Shown here: piece after piece, positions 28,089 through 35,121 of the stretch
Position numbering within the stretch: the stretch's first letter is position 1
Layout of the letters: each line of letters starts with the position of its first letter
Source of the DNA: Streptomyces sp. GS7
GTDB lineage: Bacteria; Actinomycetota; Actinomycetes; Streptomycetales; Streptomycetaceae
Assembly (NCBI RefSeq): GCF_009834125.1
Contig: NZ_CP047146.1
Coordinates: 930,001 to 994,000, forward strand
Reading direction: 5' to 3'
Length of the DNA: 64,000 bases
Notes under the pieces: generated by a model
Databases searched by the model: none
Told to the model about the DNA's origin: nothing
Seen by the model: the letters and a program-made list of their open reading frames with translations, nothing else
Program-made: the position numbers and the translations under genes

Positions 28089-28688
28089 TCAGGCCGCCGG
28101 GGTGGCGCCCGCCGCCCGCCGGCCGCCCGCCGTCGCGCCCACCGGTCGCAGCTCGTCCGCGTACGACACCGAGATCCGGCGCAGCAGCCCGTCCTCGGTG
28201 ATGTCGTACTGGCCCAGCCGCCACAGCGGCGGCGAGTAGGCGTGCACCGAGACCGCGTCGTCGGTGGCGCCGGTCAGCCGGTGGATGTGGTCGGGCCCGA
28301 AGCAGAAGGACTCGCCGGCGCCGACCGCGGTGGCCAGGTGCTCGCCGCCGATCCGCGGGTTGGACTCGGTCAGGGTGCCCTGGACGACCCGGACCGCGCC
28401 GGAGGAGAGGTCGTGGTCGTGCCAGCCGGTGTCGTTCCGCCGGGTCCAGCACAGCAGCCAGACGTCGACGAACGTGTCGCGGTGCAGGGACGCGTAGTGG
28501 CGCTCGGTGTCGGAGAACGCGACCTGGTCCCGCCACAGCTCCGGGTGGGCCGCCAACGCGTCGACGAGCGACCGCAGTTCGCGCTTGTCGAGGTTGCGCT
28601 CGGGCAGCGCGGCGAACGGCGCGGCGCAGCCGTCGCCCCCGGTGCCGCGGACCTCGGCGGCGCCGGCCGGGGCGGTGCGGTCGCTCAT
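28089..28688 (-). CDS. Cysteine dioxygenase family cupin
   Basis: Non-haem iron cupin dioxygenase of 199 aa acting on a thiol substrate such as cysteine or 3-mercaptopropionate. The iron-binding histidines are in 'TGWHDHDLSSGAVRVVQGTL' (HxH) and 'FGPDHIHRLTG', with 'ERHYASLHRDTFVDVWLLCW' before them. The ATG at 28688 overlaps the TGA of the upstream amidohydrolase (ATGA), so the two are coupled. Thiol oxidation to a sulfinate would fit a sulfur-compound catabolic operon together with the hydrolase and permease (inference). The 199-aa length fits the prokaryotic cysteine-dioxygenase type, but substrate specificity cannot be read off. Confidence 0.88.
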   Translation of the reverse strand: MSDRTAPAGAAEVRGTGGDGCAAPFAALPERNLDKRELRSLVDALAAHPELWRDQVAFSDTERHYASLHRDTFVDVWLLCWTRRNDTGWHDHDLSSGAVRVVQGTLTESNPRIGGEHLATAVGAGESFCFGPDHIHRLTGATDDAVSVHAYSPPLWRLGQYDITEDGLLRRISVSYADELRPVGATAGGRRAAGATPAA

Positions 28689-29620
28689 GGACGGGCTCCT
28701 CTCGTCGGGCCCAGCAGGCGGGCCGGGTTGGCGGTGTGCAGGGCGTGGCCGGCGGCGTCCCCGCCGAGGCCGGGGATCACCGGATCGACAAGCGCGGCGG
28801 GCCGGGCGTACGGCCGGTCGCTGCCGCTGACCACGACGTCGATGCCGACGGCCCGGATGAGCGCGTCCACCGCCCGCGTCCCGTACGAGGACGTCTCGTA
28901 GAACGCGTCGCGGTCCACCCGGCCGCGGTCCCGGCCGCCGCCGCGCGCCACCAGCCGCTCGCCGTGCAGCGGCGCCAGCCCGGCGAGCGCGGCGAAGCAG
29001 ACCCGCAGCCCCGGATGGCGCGGCCGGCCGAAGGCGCGGAAGGCGAACCACGCGCCGTGCAGCTGCTGGACGTACGGGACGAGGGCGGGCCACCAGGGGG
29101 GTGTGCCCGCGGGGGCGGGCGGCGCCGCGCCGGGGTGGACGACCAGCGGCTTGTCCAGCGCGGCGACGGCGTCCAGCAGCGGGGCGCAGCGCGCCCAGCC
29201 CGCGGCGTCGAGCAGCGCGGTGGCCGGGAGCTGCAACCCGGCGCAGCCGCGGGCCAGTTCGCGGCGCACCGCCGCCGGGTCCGGCTCGGGAGCGGACAGG
29301 CAGGGGGAGGCCCAGACGCCGAACGGGGCGGGCAGGTCCAGCGCGCCGTCGTGGAAGGCGGCGAGCAGCGGCCCGGCCTCCTCGGGCGGCAGGTGCTCGA
29401 CGCCGAGCGGGCTGGAGAGCGACACCAGGGCCAGGTCGAGGCCGTCGGCGCGGGCGAGCCGGGTGCGGGCGGCGATGTCGTGGTCGGCCGGGTCGACGGC
29501 GTACGGCGGCTCGCCGGGCAGGTGCAGCGTCCAGCCGTCCAGCCGCGGCGGCGTGCTGCGGGCGCGCAGCAGGGCCACGAACTCGGGCGGCCAGATGTGC
29601 TGGTGGACGTCGGCGGGCAC
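28685..29620 (-). CDS. Amidohydrolase (metal-dependent TIM-barrel)
   Basis: A 311-aa amidohydrolase_2-like protein. The N-terminal 'ADVHQHIWPPEF' supplies the HxH metal site, 'KPLVVHPGAAPP' the third His, and 'DVVVSGSDRPYARP' the catalytic Asp region. 'ETSSYGTRAVDALIRAVG' matches members that act as decarboxylases or hydrolases of small carboxylates. The GTG start at 29620 has a GGGAGGG ribosome site. It is the first gene of the leftward amidohydrolase-cupin-permease operon and faces the LacI regulator across a triple operator. The substrate is unknown. Confidence 0.85.
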   Translation of the reverse strand: MPADVHQHIWPPEFVALLRARSTPPRLDGWTLHLPGEPPYAVDPADHDIAARTRLARADGLDLALVSLSSPLGVEHLPPEEAGPLLAAFHDGALDLPAPFGVWASPCLSAPEPDPAAVRRELARGCAGLQLPATALLDAAGWARCAPLLDAVAALDKPLVVHPGAAPPAPAGTPPWWPALVPYVQQLHGAWFAFRAFGRPRHPGLRVCFAALAGLAPLHGERLVARGGGRDRGRVDRDAFYETSSYGTRAVDALIRAVGIDVVVSGSDRPYARPAALVDPVIPGLGGDAAGHALHTANPARLLGPTRGARP

Positions 29621-29773
29621 GGGCCCTCCCTCGGGGCCGGGGCGGGGCTGGACGGGGCGGGGGCCGGGGCCGTCGCCGGGGACCTGACCGCAGCCGGACC
29701 ACTGCCGGACGGCTGCCGGATCACTGCTCGGCCGCTGTCCGCACTGCGTGGTCGCGCACTGCTCGATCGATAC

Positions 29774-29811
29774 TTAACCGCTTCACTGATGCGTTTAAGT
29801 GAAGCGATTAA
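29774..29811. promoter_or_regulatory. Triple LacI-type operator between amidohydrolase operon and regulator
   Basis: Three 14-bp copies of TTAA-N-CGC-W-TCA-S-T abut or overlap: TTAACCGCTTCACT (29774-29787, forward), ACTGATGCGTTTAA (29785-29798, reverse) and AGTGAAGCGATTAA (29798-29811, reverse). The outer two form an inverted repeat with 13/14 identity and a 10-base spacer. The site lies 61 bases before the LacI-family ATG and 154 bases before the amidohydrolase GTG, as expected for autoregulation plus control of the divergent operon. Confidence 0.78.
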
Positions 29812-29871
29812 CCAGCGGCGCTGTCAAGGGCGTACGCGGTACGGACCGCCCGCTTGGGTAGGCTTCCGGAC

Positions 29872-30924
29872 ATGGCCAGGCCCAACAAGCGCACCACCCT
29901 CCGCGAGGTGGCCGAGGCCACCGGCCTCTCCACCGCCGCGGTCTCCTACGCGCTGCGCGGCAAGCACGTCTCCAAGGAGACCGAGGAGCGGGTGCGGAAG
30001 GCCGCCGCCGAACTCGGCTACGAGGCCGACCCGATCGCCCGCGCCCTCGCCAGCGGCCGGACCAGCACGGTCGGCGTGCTGGCCGGCGACCTCCAGGACC
30101 TGTGGCAGCAGCAGCTGATGGCGGCCATAGGGCGCGAGCTGCTGGCCGGCGACCGCTATGCGCTGATCCTCGACGCCGGCGGCGACCCGGAACGCGAACT
30201 GGCCCTCGCCAAGCAGCTGCGCGACCAGCGCGTCGACGGCCTGCTGGTCTCCCCCGTCGACCCGTCCGCCGAGGGCTGGGCGAAGATCGCCGAGGCGGTG
30301 CCGGTGGTCTCCATCGGCGACGCGCTCAGCCAGGCCCGCACGGCGGGCGAGGTGCTCTTCGACAACCGCGCCGGCATCGACGCCGTACTGGACTACCTCC
30401 GCGGCCTGGGTCACCGCCGGGTCACCGTACTGACCCCCACCGGCCCCTCCACCCCCGACCGCCCCGCCGACGTCTATGTCCGCGAGGCGGCCGACCGCCT
30501 GGGCATCGAGGTCCAGGTCGTGCCCTGCGCCCAGGAGCTGGGCGAGGCGACCGGGGTCGCCCGGCGGGTGCTGACCAACAGCCCGGCCGGCCGCCGCCGG
30601 AGCGGCCCCGCCGCCCTCGCCCCGCCCACCGCCGTCTTCTGCTTCTCCGACTCCATCGCCTACGGCGTCTACGCGGCCGCCGCCGAGGCGGAACTGGCCG
30701 TCGGCCGCGACGTCTCCGTCGTCGGGTTCGACGACCACCCGGTCTCCCGGGTCCTCACCCCGCCGCTGACCACCGTCGACTGGGGGCTGACCGAGATCGC
30801 CAAGGAGGCCGCCCGGCTGGCCGTGGCCGCCATCGAGGGCCGCCGGGTCCGCCGCAAGCGGATCCTGTGCGCCCCGCGCCTCTCGGAGCGGGGCTCGGCG
30901 CTGCGGGCACCGGGAGGTGTCTAG
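29872..30924 (+). CDS. LacI-family transcriptional regulator
   Basis: DNA-binding repressor of 350 aa. The helix-turn-helix is 'TTLREVAEATGLSTAAVSYA' plus hinge 'LRGKHVSKETEERVRKAAAE' and 'GYEADPIARALASGRT'. The periplasmic-binding-protein-like effector domain follows, with 'VGVLAGDLQDLWQQQLMAAI', 'RVDGLLVSPVDPS', 'VFCFSDSIAYGVYAAAAE' and 'SVVGFDDHPVSRVLTPPLTT'. The ATG at 29872 is chosen; an in-frame GTG at 29854 (18 bases upstream) is less likely. It probably represses the divergent amidohydrolase-cupin-NCS1 operon and itself through the triple operator upstream. The effector is unknown. Confidence 0.94.
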   Translation: MARPNKRTTLREVAEATGLSTAAVSYALRGKHVSKETEERVRKAAAELGYEADPIARALASGRTSTVGVLAGDLQDLWQQQLMAAIGRELLAGDRYALILDAGGDPERELALAKQLRDQRVDGLLVSPVDPSAEGWAKIAEAVPVVSIGDALSQARTAGEVLFDNRAGIDAVLDYLRGLGHRRVTVLTPTGPSTPDRPADVYVREAADRLGIEVQVVPCAQELGEATGVARRVLTNSPAGRRRSGPAALAPPTAVFCFSDSIAYGVYAAAAEAELAVGRDVSVVGFDDHPVSRVLTPPLTTVDWGLTEIAKEAARLAVAAIEGRRVRRKRILCAPRLSERGSALRAPGGV

Positions 30925-30927
30925 GGT

Positions 30928-30980
30928 CTGACCCATCGGGCAGGCACTGGCCCATCGGGCAGGCTCTGGCCCGTCGCGGC
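30928..30980 (+). repeat. Tandem 19-bp repeats sharing a core with the divIC hairpin
   Basis: Two and a half copies of a 19-bp unit (CTGRCCCATCGGGCAGGCW) start at 30928, 30947 and 30966. The core GGCCCATCGGGCAGG is 14/15 identical to the arm of the inverted repeat at 4448-4468. It lies in the 170-base gap after the LacI gene. Confidence 0.7.
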
Positions 30981-31094
30981 CGGTACGGCGCCGGTCGAGG
31001 GACGTGGGGCGGGGCGAAGGCCGGTGCCCGGCCCTCCGGTAGCGTGCGGCACGCAAGCCGGTAACCGGCAGACGGGCGGAATGGCGGGGTCCTC

Positions 31095-32153
31095 ATGGAG
31101 CAGTCCACGCAGAGCGCGCACGGCGATGCGGCGGGCCCGGACGCGGCGGGCCCGGACGCGGCGGGCCCGGACGCGGCGCCTGATGGCGCTCAACGGCAGG
31201 CGGCGCCGGGGGAGTTGGCGGACCGGCTGGAGGCGCACCGCACGGAGCTGACCGGCTACTGCTACCGGATGCTCGGGTCCGCGTTCGAGGCCGAGGACGC
31301 CGTACAGGAGACGATGGTGCGGGCCTGGCGCGGCTACGACCGGTTCGAGGGCCGGGCGTCGCTGCGCTCCTGGCTGTACCGGATCGCCACCAACGTCTGC
31401 CTGGACCTGCTCAAGGGCAGCCGGCGGCGTGCCCGGCCGATGGACCTCGCGTCCCCGTCTGGCGTGGGCACCCCGGTCGGGACCGGCCTGCCCGAGACGA
31501 CCTGGATCGGGCCGGTGCCCGACGAGCGGGTGCTGGCCCGGGCCGGGGACCCGGCGGACACCGCGGTCGCCCGGGAGTCGGTCCGGCTGGCGTTCGTCTC
31601 CGCGCTCCAGCGGCTGGCGCCCCGGCAGCGGGCGGTGCTGATCCTGCGGGAGGTGCTGAGCTGGTCGGCGAGTGAGGTCGCGGAGCTGCTGGGCAGCTCG
31701 GTCGCCTCGGTCAACAGCGCCCTCCAGCGGGCCCGCGCCACCCTGGCCGCGTCCGGCGACACCGCCGGCGCCCCGGCCGAACCGCTCGACGAGGCGCAGC
31801 AGGAGCTGCTCAGGCGCTATGTGGACGCCTTCGAGCGCTTCGACATGGCGGCGCTGACGGCCGTGCTCCACGAGGACTCCACGCTCTCCATGCCGCCGTA
31901 CGCGCTGTGGCTGCGCGGCCGGGCGGACGTCATCGCGTGGATGCTGGGGCCGGGCCGCGGCTGTGCGGGGTCGCGTCTGGTGCCGCTGTCCGCGAACGGG
32001 ATGCCGGCCTTCGGGCAGTACCGCGCGGACGGCACGCCCTGGGCGATCCAGGTCGTCGAGAGCGCCGACGGGCGGATCGCCGCGCTCAACTCCTTCCTGG
32101 ACACCGAGCGGCTGTTCCCGCTGTTCGGGCTGCCGATGCGGTACGAGGGCTGA
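31095..32153 (+). CDS. ECF RNA polymerase sigma factor with SnoaL-like C-terminal domain
   Basis: Alternative sigma factor of 352 aa, SigG/TIGR02960-like. Region 2 spans 'TGYCYRMLGSAFEAEDAVQE' and 'LRSWLYRIATNVCLDLL'; region 4 is 'LAPRQRAVLILREVLSWSAS' with 'SSVASVNSALQRARATL'. From about residue 225 a SnoaL/NTF2-like domain follows ('RYVDAFERFDMAALTAVLHE', 'WLRGRADVIAWMLGPG'), which in such sigma factors replaces a separate anti-sigma protein. The first 35 residues contain a GPDAA repeat encoded by three 15-bp tandem units (about 31135-31179). The ATG at 31095 was used; with the repeat present, a later start cannot be excluded. No anti-sigma gene is adjacent. Confidence 0.92.
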   Translation: MEQSTQSAHGDAAGPDAAGPDAAGPDAAPDGAQRQAAPGELADRLEAHRTELTGYCYRMLGSAFEAEDAVQETMVRAWRGYDRFEGRASLRSWLYRIATNVCLDLLKGSRRRARPMDLASPSGVGTPVGTGLPETTWIGPVPDERVLARAGDPADTAVARESVRLAFVSALQRLAPRQRAVLILREVLSWSASEVAELLGSSVASVNSALQRARATLAASGDTAGAPAEPLDEAQQELLRRYVDAFERFDMAALTAVLHEDSTLSMPPYALWLRGRADVIAWMLGPGRGCAGSRLVPLSANGMPAFGQYRADGTPWAIQVVESADGRIAALNSFLDTERLFPLFGLPMRYEG

Positions 32154-32238
32154 CGCAGCCCGCCGCTACGGCCCGGGGCGACGGCCCGGAGCCGCAGATC
32201 TCGTTCCCGGGATCTCGTTCCCGTTCTCTTGCCCGGCC

Positions 32239-32254
32239 TGCATAATGTCATGCA
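32239..32254. promoter_or_regulatory. Palindrome upstream of the ammonia-lyase-like gene
   Basis: TGCATAATGTCATGCA shares 13 of 16 positions with the perfect palindrome TGCATGAGTTCATGCA in front of the NCS1 permease. It lies 161 bases before the chosen GTG start. It is likely bound by the same unknown regulator (inference). Confidence 0.5.
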
Positions 32255-32414
32255 GAGTCATAGGTGAGTGAATATGGAGCGATGGGTGGGGGTGCGGCGC
32301 GGGCGGCACCGCTCGTCCGGGGTCCTTTCTCCCGCCCGCCCCTTCCGCTCACCGTACGGAACGAGGCGGCCGGTTCACCTCCGCGAACGGCGCTGCGCAA
32401 GGGAGTTGAGCCCT

Positions 32415-33899
32415 GTGGTTTCCCCCGTGCCGGACACCGGCAGGCGCATCACGCTCGACGGCAGCGGCCTGCGCACCGCCGATGTCGCAGCCCTCGCCGA
32501 GCGCACCGCCCGCCCCGCCGCCCCGGAACCCCAGGCCCTCGCCCGCGCCGCGGAGTCCTGGCGGACCGCCCGCCGACTCGCCGCCACCGGCCGGGTCTAC
32601 GGGCGCAGCACCGGCGTCGGCGCCAACCGCACCGAGGACGTCGGGGCCACCGACGCCGACCACGGACTGCGCCTGCTGCGCAGCCACGCCGGCGCCATCG
32701 GCGATCCGCTGCCCGGCCGCGAGGTCCGCGCCATGCTCGCGGTCCGCGCCAACCAGCTGCTGGCGGGCGGCGCCGGCCTCGACCCCGCCGTCATCACCTC
32801 CCTGATCGCCGCCCTGGACGCCGGCGCGTACCCCGTCGTCAACGAATACGGCGCGGTCGGCACCGGCGACCTCGCCGCCCTCGCCCAGACCGGTCTCGCG
32901 CTCGCCGGCGAACACCCCTGGAGCTGCGCCCCCGGCGGCCACCCACCCGCCGCCGTCCCGCTCGACAACAACGACGCGCTGGCCCTGATCAGCAGCAACG
33001 CCCTCACCCTCGGCCAGTCCGCGCTCGCCCTCGACGAGCTGCGCCGCCTGCTGGCCGCCGCGCTCCCCGTCGCGGCGCTCTCCCTCCTCGCCGTCGGCGG
33101 CTCCTACGAGGCGTTCGCCGAACCCGTCGTGCTCGCCCGACCGCACCCCGGCTCGGCCGCCGCCGCGGCCCGCATCCGCACCCTCTCCGGCGTCCCGGCC
33201 CGCCCCGCACCGCCGTTGGGCCGCATCCAGGACCCGTACGGCTTCCGCTGCATCCCGCAGATCCACGGCCCGGCCCTGGACGCCGCCGACGCGCTCGACG
33301 CCGTGCTGACCGTCGAACTGAACGCCGCCGCCGAGAACCCCCTGATCAGCGTCGAGGACCAGGCCGCCTACCACCACGGCAACTTCTACGCCGCGCACAC
33401 CGCGCTCGCCCTGGACGCCTTCCGGCTGGCCGTCCTGCAGACCGCCCGGCTCTCCACCGCCCGGCTCGCCGCGCTCTCCGAACCGGACCTCACCCGGCTG
33501 CGCCCCTTCCTGGGCGACGCGGCCCCCGCCAGCTCCGGTGTCATGATCCTCGAATACGCCGCCGGTGCCGCCCTCGGCGAGCTGCGGGCGGTCTCCCACC
33601 CGGCCTCCCTCGGCGACGCCGTCCTCTCCCGGGGTGTCGAGGAGCAGGCCAGCTTCGCTTCCCTGGCCGCCCGCCAGACGCTGCGCGCCTGCGGCCCCTA
33701 CCGGCACGTCCTGGCCTGCGAACTCGTCGCCGCCGTACGGGCGTTGCGGCTGCGGTCGCTGGAGCCCGAGCCGGACGTCCCGCTCGCCGGCGCCTTCCGG
33801 ATCGCCGCCCGGGCCCTCGACCCCCGGATGGCGGACCGCCCGCTGACGGAGGACGTCGCGGCGGCCGGGGCGCTGCTGGACCGGCTGGCGGAGGTCTGA
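32415..33899 (+). CDS. Aromatic amino acid ammonia-lyase (HAL/PAL) homologue with atypical MIO motif
   Basis: A 494-aa member of the histidine/phenylalanine ammonia-lyase superfamily. Conserved landmarks are the catalytic Tyr loop 'VYGRSTGVGANR', 'IQDPYGFRCIPQIHGP', 'AENPLISVEDQ' and 'HHGNFYAAHTALALD'. The MIO-forming tripeptide, normally Ala-Ser-Gly in 'GASGDLAPL', reads Gly-Thr-Gly in 'AVGTGDLAALAQTG', and the Asn-Gly-Thr region is altered to 'SSNALTLG'. The GTG at 32415 has AAGGGAG upstream; the first in-frame GTG at 32268 gives an Arg-rich N-terminus unlike the family. It lies 5.7 kb from the hut operon but has the wrong active site for a standard HutH, so histidine as substrate is doubtful. 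Confidence 0.87.
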   Translation: MVSPVPDTGRRITLDGSGLRTADVAALAERTARPAAPEPQALARAAESWRTARRLAATGRVYGRSTGVGANRTEDVGATDADHGLRLLRSHAGAIGDPLPGREVRAMLAVRANQLLAGGAGLDPAVITSLIAALDAGAYPVVNEYGAVGTGDLAALAQTGLALAGEHPWSCAPGGHPPAAVPLDNNDALALISSNALTLGQSALALDELRRLLAAALPVAALSLLAVGGSYEAFAEPVVLARPHPGSAAAAARIRTLSGVPARPAPPLGRIQDPYGFRCIPQIHGPALDAADALDAVLTVELNAAAENPLISVEDQAAYHHGNFYAAHTALALDAFRLAVLQTARLSTARLAALSEPDLTRLRPFLGDAAPASSGVMILEYAAGAALGELRAVSHPASLGDAVLSRGVEEQASFASLAARQTLRACGPYRHVLACELVAAVRALRLRSLEPEPDVPLAGAFRIAARALDPRMADRPLTEDVAAAGALLDRLAEV

Positions 33900-33910
33900 G
33901 GGGGTGGCGG

Positions 33911-33966
33911 GATGAGGGATGAGGGATGAGGGATGAGGGATGAGGGGTGAGGGATGAGGGGTGAGG
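33911..33966 (+). repeat. Heptanucleotide tandem repeat GATGAGG x8
   Basis: Eight consecutive 7-bp units (GATGAGG, with two GGTGAGG variants at the sixth and eighth positions) begin 12 bases after the lyase stop. It is a slippage-prone microsatellite in the 3' flank. The purine run is strand-biased (no C until the end). Confidence 0.88.
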
Positions 33967-34117
33967 CGGGCGGCGCGCGGTCCGGGCGTTCGGGATCCCG
34001 CGCCCGGATCCGGCCGGATCCGGTCCCCGGCGGGTGGCCGGCACCGGCCGGGGCCGGGAATTACGTACAGTCGGTCGACATACGACAAGGCCCCGAACGG
34101 GGCGGGAAGAGGAGGCG

Positions 34118-35089
34118 ATGAGCGGGGACAACGGTGGCCGCACCGCCGCGGCCGACGAGAGGCGTACGGGACCGGCGCCGGCCGGCACGGCACCAGCGGT
34201 GCGTCCCGGTGCGGCCGGCGACGCAGAGTGGGTCGCGGCTGCCGACGCCACCGCCACCACCGGGACCGCCGCCCGCCTCCAGCGGCTCTTCGAGGGGCAC
34301 CGGCTGACGCCCACCCAGCGCCGGATCGCGCACTGTATGGTGCGCCGGGCCGCCGACGCGCCGTTCCTCTCCAGCGTGGAACTCGCCGAACTGGCCGGTG
34401 TCAGCCAGCCGTCCGTCACCCGCTTCGCGGTCGCCCTCGGCTTCGACGGCTACCCGGCGCTCCGCCGGCATCTGCGCGATGTCGCCCCCGCCGAGAAGCC
34501 CGGCGACACCGGCGCGTACAACGAGTACCAGCAGGCCGTCCAGGAGGAGATCGACAACCTCCGGCACCTCTCCGACGCCCTCGCCGACCCCGGGCCGGTG
34601 ATCGAGGCCGGCCGGCTCTTCGCGGCCTCCCGCCCGCTGCCGGTCCTCGGACTGCGCGCCGCCACCGCCCAGGCCGCCGGCTTCGCCTACTTCGCCCGCA
34701 AGGTCCACCCCGACGTCCGGCTCCTGGACGAGGGCGGCACGATGCTCACCGACCGCGTCGACGCCGCGGTACGCGCCGGCGCCACCGCCCTGATCTGCTT
34801 CGCGCTGCCCCGCCACCCGCGCGAGGTCATCGACGCGCTGGAGTACGCCCGTTCCGCCGGCCTGACCGTCGTCACCGTCGCCGACAGCGCCTTCGCCCCC
34901 GTCGCCCACCACACCGACCTGCTGCTGCCGACGCCGGTCGGCACCGGTCTGGCCTTCGACACGGCCTGCGCCCCGATGCTCCTGGGCCGTGTCCTCCTGG
35001 AGGCCATGTGCGACGCCCTTCCGGACGCCCAGGCGCGCCTGGAGGAGTTCGACGCGAAGGCGGCGGAGCGGGGCCTGTTCGTGGAGTGA
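34118..35089 (+). CDS. MurR/RpiR-family transcriptional regulator
   Basis: Sugar- or amino-sugar-responsive regulator of 323 aa. Its N-terminal 50 residues are Ala/Gly-rich and variable. The HTH_6 domain is about 55-130 ('LTPTQRRIAHCMVRRAADAP', 'SSVELAELAGVSQPSVTRFA', 'LGFDGYPALRRHLRD'). The SIS effector domain is about 150-300 ('AGRLFAASRPLPVLGLRAAT', 'ALICFALPRHPREVIDALEY', 'TVVTVADSAFAPVAHHTDLL'). The ATG at 34118 has GGAGG at 34111-34115. It lies between the ammonia-lyase homologue and a convergent PLP decarboxylase, and could regulate either or itself. No clear operator was identified. Confidence 0.93.
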   Translation: MSGDNGGRTAAADERRTGPAPAGTAPAVRPGAAGDAEWVAAADATATTGTAARLQRLFEGHRLTPTQRRIAHCMVRRAADAPFLSSVELAELAGVSQPSVTRFAVALGFDGYPALRRHLRDVAPAEKPGDTGAYNEYQQAVQEEIDNLRHLSDALADPGPVIEAGRLFAASRPLPVLGLRAATAQAAGFAYFARKVHPDVRLLDEGGTMLTDRVDAAVRAGATALICFALPRHPREVIDALEYARSAGLTVVTVADSAFAPVAHHTDLLLPTPVGTGLAFDTACAPMLLGRVLLEAMCDALPDAQARLEEFDAKAAERGLFVE

Positions 35090-35119
35090 GCCGCGGGCCG
35101 GTGCCGACCGGCCCGCGGC
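35090..35119. terminator. 13-bp bidirectional terminator
   Basis: GCCGCGGGCCGGT (35090-35102) pairs perfectly with ACCGGCCCGCGGC (35107-35119) around GCCG, between the RpiR gene and the convergent decarboxylase. Confidence 0.85.
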
Positions 35120-35121
35120 GG

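Noticed and set aside
26500..28536. N-terminal extension of the NCS1 permease to 678 codons
   Set aside because: The extra 208 codons lie over the cupin gene in another frame; the family start MAGVVEQHSIDVV fits 27912.
32415..33899. Standard histidine ammonia-lyase (hutH)
   Set aside because: The ASG triad is replaced by GTG and other active-site residues differ, and the gene is not in the hut operon.
33911..33966. Possible CRISPR array
   Set aside because: Direct 7-bp units with no spacers; it is a simple tandem repeat. No CRISPR arrays or cas genes were seen in the window.
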